64,000 nucleotides of DNA from Tetrapyrgos nigripes. Its lineage: Eukaryota; Basidiomycota; Agaricomycetes; Agaricales; Campanellaceae. Positions 55,547-64,000 of the stretch are shown here, in pieces (within the stretch, counting starts at the first letter, position 1; each line of letters starts with the position of its first letter). The stretch covers positions 310,001 through 374,000 of the forward strand of contig JAACJM010000058.1 in the NCBI GenBank assembly GCA_013368315.1. Reading direction: 5' to 3'. The position numbers and the translations under genes were made by a program. The notes below the pieces were generated by a model, which worked only from the letters and a program-made list of their open reading frames with translations, did not search any database and was not told the DNA's origin.

Positions 55547-57066
55547 ATGACCGACGCTCGCTTTTGGCAATCCCCAGAAGGCCACGCAACACTCGATGCA
55601 ATAGTCAAGAAACGCGTATCTTTGTGGTCAGATGGGCTGAAGGATGAACAGAGGGACGTAATAGGGAAGATATTAGATGGAGAGAAGGTGCTTTGGCTTG
55701 CTGCAACTGGTATTGGGAAATCCGCCACCTTCTTCATCCCTATCATTGTACACGAAGAGATTCGTGACAACCCATCTGCATATCCAGGGACAAAGGCTTG
55801 TAAGCTACCTGTGGGGATAGTTGTGACACCAACAAAAGGTCTTGCTGGGAATATAGTGCGTGTACATGCTTTTTTATGCCCAGCTTTGTGCTAAACGAAG
55901 AACAGGTGACGGAGGCGCAGAAACTGGGTATAACGGCCTTTGCATATACGCATGAGAATACGGCGAAGGCAACGAGGGATGGAGTGGACTTGGTTAGAGT
56001 TATATCGAAGTGTGAAGAGTACCGGCTCGTATGTGTCGATCCAGAGCACTTGAGGATGGATGAATGGAAACGAATCGCCGCTTCCCCTACTTTCCGCTCG
56101 AACCTTCTTTTCTCTTGTACGGAAGAAGCCCATCTGATTCCAGAGTGGGGCAATCCAGATTTCCGACCCGACTTTCGCTTCATTGGTACATTTTTTCGTA
56201 GTCGACTTCCCGAATCAATATCATCCTTCGCTTTATCTGCTACTCTCGAACCTGGCAAGCCTACCATGTTTGTCTGCGAAAGTCTGGGCTTCAAGGAGCC
56301 ATTTTTTCACCTCATCCGTGGCTCCAATGAACGACCAAATACTCAATTCATCGTTGAACCACTCACGCATGGGCTTTCCGGCGACGTGTTTCCACAATTA
56401 CTTCCTTACCTATCCAGTGGACGAAAAACAATCATTCATTGTCAGAACCTCGACACCGTTTACCGTGTCTTCGTCTATCTCTTATCATTTCTTCCCAATA
56501 CACCAGATTCACTACGTCGCATGCGAGTATATCACAGTATGTGCTCTGACAAGTACAATCAGCAGACACTTTCTTTACTCGAAAACGACGATCTCTGCCA
56601 AATTGTCATTGCTACCGTTGCCTTTGCTAATGGAATCAATGTCCGCACGCTTTTGGACAGTATCTCTCTGGGAATTTCGTCATCATTCAATATCACTTGG
56701 CAAGAGAAGGGTCATGTTGGACGAATTATAGAGTTTCTATGCCGAGGAGTACTACTCGTGTCTCCAGCGATGATAACTAAAGCTCACAAATATATGGAAG
56801 GTACGCTATCTTAAGCTTTGGAGCCATGCGCATGTTACTAACATTTCTTCTTTATAGCGTACAGGAAGAATGCACCCCTTCCCTCAAATATGGACCTTGC
56901 CATCGCACTTGTATTGACGGAAACCATCTGCTACATCGCGTGTATCAACAGAATTTATGCAAATCCTCCAATCTCCGAATCCTCGCAAGACTGTATCACT
57001 GCTAAACGCAAATTACCGTGCTCATTGTGCGTCAAACGCGCCGGTTTTCAGTGGGTGCAGACATAA
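55547..57066 (+). CDS. RecQ-like ATP-dependent DNA helicase
   Basis: Three exons (55547-55855, 55906-56800, 56858-57066) join in phase across 50- and 57-base introns to give about 470 residues. Walker A is LAATGIGKSATFF. Motif Ia is VTPTKGLAGNIV. Motif II reads EEAHLIPEWG where RecQ enzymes have DEAH. Motif III is LSATLEPG, then GRKTIIHC, IVIATVAFANGINV, and motif VI QEKGHVGR where QxxGRxGR is usual. A Cys pair (LPCSLCVKRAG) ends the protein. RecQ helicases unwind DNA 3'-to-5'. RQC/HRDC domains are absent. Such short RecQ-like genes are abundant in Agaricomycete repeats. The Asp-to-Glu and Arg-to-His changes may weaken activity or be family traits. Confidence 0.75.
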
Positions 57067-57950
57067 TATTGAGACAATTGACGCGTTGAAATGGTTGTAT
57101 AGACGTGCCCAGAAGCTCTAGAGACGTGTACTTGACGAGATGTAGACGAGGAGATGGAAATACGAGGCAACGTCAGAGTGATGACGTAGGCTCTGTGGCA
57201 GTGTGATTAGCCAATTTCTTCAATTCATTTGCGTGAGAACAAACCAGCCGCCAGACGCGGCGACTTCAACAACAGACTACCTATACATGTACTTGTACAT
57301 CGTCATATTGTCTGTCTACGAGAGACTAGCCGAATGCATCGACATCAGTCCAGGTTCCAGGAAGAAGCTTAAGGTTGCCTTGAGGAATTGACCAGAGAGC
57401 TGTTCTTTGCATCAACCAGTCACCAAGATCACTGATGAGAAAAGGACGACTAGGAGATTCAAGAGAAATGAGGCATAATTCGTCGTAACTTCTCGTAGTG
57501 GTGTTGGGCATAGCCCGCAAACCCGCCATGATGTTTGTCACTATTTACCAAAAGCTTCTCTCCCTATAACCTGAGAAGCTTCGCGGCGGTACACTTTCCT
57601 CTTCCTCCGCTTACTCTTCCTTCAAATTGTGAACCAGAATCTATCAAAAACATCTATAGCTATATTTTGGATAGAGGAATATTTAAACATGCCAGAATAG
57701 CTCTAGTTACTTATATAAAATGATACTTATTGTCAAGCCCATTAGATTTCCTCTATCCGAAATAGGGACTAAGTAAAAAAAATAAGATCTGAGAAAAAAG
57801 AACGAGGATAGGTGCATTACTGTGTCTGGAAAATGTACCTTAAGTCGCGAGGGTGCTAGATGCGACAAACGCGTTATGTCACAGGCGCTCGTGACTCCGT
57901 TTATACTCTCCTGCTCGACATCGTCGACGTGACAGTGCATCGACGCTGCT
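57067..57950. other. Spacer between helicase and DDE-like gene
   Basis: No convincing frame; likely 3' and 5' untranslated sequence. I looked for terminal repeats here and found none. Confidence 0.3.
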
Positions 57951-60922
57951 ATGCCACGCCTCAAAACTCCAGCTCGACGTAACAAGACCCCTGCTCAGCT
58001 TAAGAACGCTCAAAAAGCCCGCCAAATTCGCTGGGATAAAGAAAATCCCGAGCCAAAAAGCCCTACACCAGTCAAAGGGACCCCGAAACCGACGCGAAAG
58101 GCACTGATGGAGCTCCAAGGAAAAGTAGAAGTGTTGGAAAGGGATAATGCTGAGTTGAGGGATGGTAAAGCGAGGATTCAGAAGCATCTGGAGGAGACAA
58201 TAAAGAGGTTAAAGGAGTCAGAGAGAAAGAGGAGGAATGACAGGAAGAAAATGGCACGGATGGCAGCGAAAAACTCACATATGATGATCCAGGTCAAAAC
58301 ACTCTCCTCGGAAATGTCATTGGCAGTGTCCAAGGGCTCAAAACTCGAGTTTCAAGTTGTTTCCGGCTGTGCAGACCACGCCCGAGAGCTAGAACATTTG
58401 CTGGCACATGTCAAGACTCTGAAGAACCAAAACTCGGAAAAGTCAAAACTTATACGTACCCTCAATGCCCGATGTGCTCGAATCCCACAGCGGCTTGAAA
58501 ATGCGAAGAAGGCAATGCTGCACCTTGCCAAATTGAAGGAAAAAAGGACATACACTCCCCAAATACGGGCTCTCGCACGTCAACTGGCGAAATTTGGTTG
58601 TTCTCGAAGCAAGATTGGTCCTTTGATCAATAGCACGGCTGCTCTTTTTGGTATCCAGCTGAAGGGAACAATGAGTAGGCGTACCGTAGGACGTGCTATC
58701 TTGGAAGGTTGGGTTGCGGCTCAAGTGCAGCTCGGATACGAAATGGCTAAAACTCCAAGTAAGTCTCGACTCCTCAAGCTATTCCAAAAGATTGACTTAC
58801 TAATGACATTGTAGCCATAACATTGAGCCAGGACAGTACAGGTCACAAGCACCAGAATATCGAGGCTCATCATGCTGCGCTACGAGTCCCAGATTATGCG
58901 TCAGGCCAAACAGACATATCAATCAAACAAACACCTACCACCCGTGTCCTTTCTATTCAACCGACTCTTGATCACACAGCCGATCAGTCCAAATTGGCCT
59001 GGTTGAAGAACTTTGCAACAATCATCAGTTATTACATACGAAGTCCACTCTTTCAGCGAGAAGGCCTATCACTTACCTTGCAAATCATTGCACGCAAAAT
59101 TAAAGGCATGAATGGTGATCATGCGAACAACGAGAAGGCTGTTGCAGAGCTGATTAGAGAGTGGAAGCATGAGATGGGGATTGAAGAGTTAGGGGAAGAG
59201 AAGCTATTGGAAATGGAGATAACCTACCTATTCGCTGTGCTTCAGGACACCAACAACAAGAAGATACATGAGGCGGGAGGGATTGACGCCTGGAATAAGC
59301 TGTCGGCCTCAGAGAAAGCAGAATTAGATGCAAAGGTCATGAAGGATTTGATGATGCGGTTGGGTCAAGAAGTGTATGATGGTCTTGATGATTCGGAAAG
59401 GAAGGCAATAGATGAGATGTTGTGGGCCGGATGCTGTATGCACAAGGATCAAAACAGCTTCAAGGCAGGAAATACCCAGATGATGTTGTATTGGGAGAAG
59501 AACAGTCTCGAGGGCCCCATCATACTTGCCAACAAAGCCAACGCAGCAACACTCCAGCCCATTCTTAATCTGAACGCACAATGAAACCGAGAACTTACCG
59601 AGGCTGAAGTAAGCGCTCTGGAGTCTTCTACATGAGGTGGCGCAAAAACGGCAGCAATTGCGGGTGCTGTCCTGCGTAATCAAGACGAACGGAAAGGTCA
59701 AAGAAAGGTGTACATCGCGCATTTCAAAGAGAAACAGGGCGACAAATTTGAAAAATTTCCTGATACGAGTAATGGCTGTTTCGCAACACATGGTAAAGCG
59801 GTGGGGGTACTATTTCTGCACGACAAGGAGGTGATTGACTTTCTCGAGACTGTCAAGATGAAGAAGCACAAACCTGGTTGGACAAACATCGAGAAAAACT
59901 TGGTGAATGCGTTGAAATGTCCGCAGACACTCCAGGAACTTGCCGTTCTTGCCCTCATTCATGAGGCTATCACAGTTCCTTACCTACGTGTTGTTTGGGA
60001 GAACAAGGACGTCAATGCATTAACTCTTGGACCATGGCACCAGCAAGTCAAGGACCACTTACAGAAACTCATCGATGATCCCTCCCTTCTCCTCACTTCC
60101 GGTGTCGACTCTCATATACACGCTACTCTTGATGGCAAACCCTGGTCAAATCCTGATGTCGTTAATGCTGTTCACTCACGTCTCAATGAATTGCCACACA
60201 TAACTGGACTATTAGTTGAGTTCTTGAAGGGTTCTCTGGCCACATACATTCGATTTACAGCGGAATTTGCACCAGGAAGCCTTATCGACTTGGCAGATGA
60301 AGACGAGAGAAATGCTGCATGGATGCCAGCTACGAATGATATCAACGAAGGTGCTCTAGGATCATATCGCGTCATGATGAGGTTCAAACCTACCTTGACA
60401 ATCCTGCAATATAATGCAATGGTCTTGTATTCACGAAACAATACCCAGGCATTCATGGATGCAAAATTTATGGCCGAAGATTTCAACTTCATCATGTGGG
60501 AAGCACGTCTTCTTGATGCGAGTAAGCTGGAGGCCAAGAGACGAGAGCAACAAGTGGCTTTTGACAAAAAGGTGGCGGAAATTGCGAGAGCAAAGGAGGC
60601 AGCAAGGGACCAGAGGGACAGGGAGAGGAAGGATCGCATGAAGAAGGTGGTTTTGTTGAAAGAACCGAATGAAGTGACGGAGAGGTTGACAGTTCAAATG
60701 CTTGATGAACAACTTGACGTTTTACGTTTGATGGAAGTTCTCAACGTTCCCAAGAAGACAAAGTGTGGGAAGAAGGCAGAGCGTGCAGAAGTATTGCGGG
60801 GTGCTCTCCATCGTTATAATGAGCTAGGGAGGCCAACTTTCAAGCATTTCTTCAAGGTTAATGAGCCTATGGATGAGACATTGCCCTCATGGGATGAAGA
60901 GGAGGAAGATATGGAAGAATAA
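57951..60922 (+). pseudogene. Coiled-coil DDE-like transposon protein with two TGA codons
   Basis: The start is MPRLKTPARRNKTPAQLKNA (basic). A long coiled coil (residues about 45-190, with LERDNAELRDGKARIQKHLE and similar) leads to SRRTVGRAILEGWVAAQVQL. A 56-base intron (58759-58814) joins in phase to LSQDSTGHKHQNIEAHHAAL, a candidate first catalytic Asp. Later come WAGCCMHKDQNSFKAGN, and after the stops YIAHFKEKQGDKFEKFPDTS, AWMPATNDINEGALGSYRVM (candidate Glu), and an Arg/Lys-rich coiled coil with an acidic end. I recall this large family from Agaricomycetes but not its formal name. A DDE transposase is inferred from the spaced acidic motifs. TGA at 59582-59584 and 59633-59635 break it; the second fits CGA-to-TGA. 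Confidence 0.6.
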
Positions 60923-62340
60923 TCTATTATTAGGCGTACTAAATACTAATTTCTATGCTAAATATATGCTAATGTACCGACCAACTCATTATATCACACC
61001 TGGGCACATACAACACCCAATGAGGTTGAGGAAGGCGAGGAATTGCTGAGGACAAGAAAAGTGCCACTAAATCTCAGGCTTGGCACTTAGTCAGCTGCAC
61101 ACTGGCGTTGCAGGTTGTGCCCACCACCACTCGTAGGTACCTGAGGAATGATACCATTTGATCAGTGTACTTTACCAGTCAATGTAGAGATCCTTCCTCA
61201 GGTTATCATGTAGTGTAGAGAGTACTGATTGGTTTGTGACCATCATGCCAAAAAATTCTGACTTGGCACTACATCCTTGTTACACTTACGTTATCTAGTA
61301 AAAATAATGATCAGTCCAAACTCTCTTCACTGTCATGGCTGTCGTCAGAGGTTCCTGGTAATGTCTTGAGTTTTTAAAGGCTACTCTATGATGGATAATC
61401 ATCGTGGTAAGCCATACTCACAGTCCATCTTCTCTCTTTCTCATCCAAGCTCCGTACATTCACTCCATGCACTCAGGTCGTCTTATCTCTCTGTGTTGAT
61501 AAGTCCGTCTTTTTTTTATCCCTCCATGCGCTCAGACCGACTTATTGGCCTGTGCACATAAATCTGCCTTCTTTTATCATGCATTTACCTCTAGGCTCCT
61601 GTGGGCCAACTGATACTCTTCTCATAGAGTCATATGACCTCCATACTTTGGACAATGTCCTGCAAGACTACCCGTGACAATTGTCATTTACTTGGTATCC
61701 CTGAATGAGTTGCACTCTGGAGGATCTGTTTTCAGGTATGGCTGTTATCATTTCATGTGGACACTGACTGAACCTTAGCCCTAAGGTCTCTTTGCATAGT
61801 TCCTCAACATATGCTCAGGTATGTGTTCAGCACTCCCTATCCTTCTGTCTGCTAATAATTCTTATGGCCAGGCTTTTGTTCAATCTGGTATTCAAGTTGT
61901 GTTGAGGCTGTTATATAGTTGCTCATCGTCATCGATGTACGCTCAGGTATGTGATCGGCACTCGCTACCTTCCTTCCATAAAAATTCTTATGTTTAGGTT
62001 GCATTGAGGCTGTCATATAGATTTATGATTCTTCTTGTAGATATTGTGTAGCTATTACAATTGTACTAAGTACTGCCTGCCAATACATAACTTGTTTGCC
62101 TTCATATTGTTCTTGCTGCATGGAATATGGTAAAGTGAAGGGATTATCAAACTACAATCAACAAATAGTACTACTACCCCCAAACTAAAGACCTTAGTAC
62201 TCATGCAAGAAACCCTGCATGTTCTTTTATTTATGCACAATGAGATCTTCATCAAATGGGTCTATAACAACTTTGAAATAACTATTTGTAATATATAACG
62301 ATAATCAGTAAACGCCAAATTTACTACCTGACTCTGCAAA
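60923..62340. repeat. Non-coding, with tandem and dispersed repeats
   Basis: 61371-61414 repeats 52376-52420. GCTCAGGTATGTG...GCACTC...CTTATG units at about 61813-61920 and 61941-62030 are a diverged tandem pair. CTCCATGCACTCAGGTCG and CTCCATGCGCTCAGACCG (61463-61600) are a second pair. No gene is seen. Confidence 0.45.
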
Positions 62341-64000
62341 AATAGTAATCAGTCCCAGCCAGCAAAGCATGGCCTATTCTCCCCAAGTCTTACATCAAGT
62401 TTTGTAAAGATCTTTGCATGCCTTAGTTTATATAGCACATCTTAAATCAACAGGATAGGGTATCAATTTTTGATGGTCAAAGAATTGAGTTTTCAGTAAT
62501 CTTGAACTGGATGAAGTTTTCCATCTTTCTTTTTGATGAAGAAGAATGGTGAAGATATAGGAGATTTCAAAGCTCGAATTCTCCCAGTTCACAGTTGTTC
62601 CTCAATGGAATTGTCCAGTGAACCCTGTTCATTCACAGCTAAGGGATAAACCTTGCTGTTGAACAGTTCCACCTCAGGCACTAACTCGATCGCATGGTTC
62701 CATTTTGTCATTCTGGAAGGGTATCCAAATCCTCTTTTTCAAAGACAGGTTGAAACTCCCTGAGGTATTCTCCTGGTACAATTTCTTCCAAAGATTTTGC
62801 TCCCTCTTCTGCAGTGTGTCAAGCAGCTAAGTTAGCTGATATGGAACCAGTAGCATGAATATACTCCAAAGGGTTTTCAGGCTGCATGTTCACAATAAAG
62901 ATCCTATCCCCTTCTTCAATGTCTTCTTCATCTTCTTCTTGCCACAATTTCCATTGTTTCTTCCTTTTGCAATCCCCAGGGCACCTATCAAACTTAATGG
63001 TCACTTTCTTCCAATCTATTAATGGATTATGGTGTTTCAACCAATTAAATCCAATGATAATATTGTTTGAGCCAGTGTTAGTGACCACAAACATAGTAAC
63101 TTCCATGTGATCATTGACAGTTAGTCATAGTTTGGTTGTATATTTGATTCTTCCATTCTTGTTGGCTGTTCCATCTGCGTTGTATACTGGAATTGGTTGA
63201 TAGAGACATTCCAGGAACAAATTATTCTTAAGGGCAAAGTCTTGATTGATATAGCATCCTGTTGCCCCACAATTAAGAAGAGCATTGGTAACTTGGCCTT
63301 TATGTGAATCCAAAGCCTTGATTGTGACTGGGAGCAAGATTGATTCTCCACTAATCTCCTGAATCCATTTTGCTGGAGTCTGGAGGTCCCTGAGTACAGT
63401 GAGAGCCACATCGGGTCAAATTGAAGCTAGATTGAACCTTAGTTCATTATCTACTTCATGCTCCCTCGATATGTGGACCCATCGTTGTAACAAACAAGGT
63501 GCTCTAGGTGTTTGAGCAACCACATTCCAGTACACCCAATAGGGTCCTACTTTCTTTTCAGGTTTTGGTGGAGTACAAGAGGGGAGGTGTGAAGGAGTTC
63601 GAGTATGGCACTTGCATTGGAAAGGGTGAAGAGTTTGTTGAGAATTTTTACAAGAATCCTCCAGGGGATTTTCAGATACATCTTTGGTTTTAGTTAAGTC
63701 ACTTTCATTTGTGAGGACACTAAATCGATTATTTGAAGCAAACTTGTTATGAAACACTGATCATTCTGTAGGTGGCATATCATTCTGCCTACAGGTCCTT
63801 AAAAACCTGCATCCTCACTAAGCTTTCCAGAACTCTTCCTTTGCTTCGTCTGTCTTCAAGACTTCCTGCACACCCATAACACTTGCAAATCCTGTCCCAT
63901 GTTCCTTTGTTTGTCTTAGTACAATTGATCTCCATGGGTTTCCTCTGTCCACCAAAGGTAACTCCTGTTCCAGTACAAGTCGTTGGTGCCTCAGATGGAG
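62340..64000 (-). mobile_element. Decayed Ty3/gypsy gag-pol fragment (runs off the window)
   Basis: From right to left on the minus strand are a gag-end-like region with KCYGC (about 63860-63900) and a Lys/Pro-rich linker (63757-63416). A protease-like frame (63409-63125) has ALLNCGATGCYINQDFAL, where the catalytic DSGATG motif reads NCGATG, and continues IIIGFNWLKHHNPLIDWKK (63106-62819). The RT start is recovered in several frames (about 62800-62500: [14 protein letters not shown] and VQDY), with stops, to about 62340. The copy is old and incomplete. The order matches Ty3/gypsy, but the family differs from the 10-20 kb chromovirus in protease sequence. Confidence 0.65.

Noticed and set aside
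61440..61600. Possible tRNA or other small RNA in the CT-rich repeats
   Set aside because: No cloverleaf or box A/B elements could be found.

Overview
This window looks like a transposon-dominated stretch of a filamentous basidiomycete (Agaricomycetes-type) genome. The coding pieces are split by short GT...AG introns of about 45-60 bases. The recognisable families are ones typical of mushroom-forming fungi: Ty3/gypsy chromoviruses, hAT transposases with BED fingers, CACTA/Plavaka-like (CMC-type) transposases, an integrase-like DDE family, atypical alpha-kinases, RecQ-like helicases, and Ulp1/ubiquitin-hydrolase-like domains attached to transposon proteins. I see no rRNA, tRNA, CRISPR or bacterial features. 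The organism assignment is inferred from family content and intron style only.

Layout. 1-3466 (+): 3' part of a decayed multi-domain transposon gene with a C19-like and a Ulp1-like protease region. 3.5-10.1 kb: mostly non-coding, with small repeats. 10174-20129 (-): a complete but broken chromovirus with both LTRs. It is interrupted by a ~0.5 kb insertion in pol and by a 3.2 kb giant hairpin element (16567-19771). 21171-32109 (+): a small gag-only LTR element. A 7.03 kb CMC-type DNA transposon with two genes sits in its gag frame (22050-29079), and an internally deleted hAT sits in its 3' LTR (30693-32077). 33.5-34.1 kb (-): an orphan gene. 34604-41615: a 7.0 kb TIR-bounded unit with an integrase-like gene (-) and an alpha-kinase gene (+) diverging from a repeat-rich spacer. 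42.5-43.8 kb: foldback MITEs. 44081-47564 (+): a complete hAT with a perfect 8-bp target duplication. 47.6-54.2 kb: mostly non-coding, with palindromic MITEs. 54.2-54.9 kb (-): a truncated multipass membrane protein. 55.5-60.9 kb (+): a RecQ-like helicase followed by a coiled-coil DDE-like gene with two nonsense codons. 62.3-64.0 kb (-): a decayed Ty3/gypsy gag-pol fragment.

Insertion history. The nesting gives relative ages. The gag-only LTR element came first; the CMC transposon and the deleted hAT landed in it later. Excising the CMC element in silico with a 2-bp TA duplication rejoins the gag reading frame, so its ends are fixed to the base. The hairpin element similarly landed in the chromovirus leader with a 3-bp ACA duplication.

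The most interesting candidate is the 34.6-41.6 kb unit. It pairs an integrase-like recombinase with an alpha-kinase between inverted ends flanked by TTAA, which suggests that a protein kinase is carried as transposon cargo. All family names here come from motif recognition by eye, without a database search.
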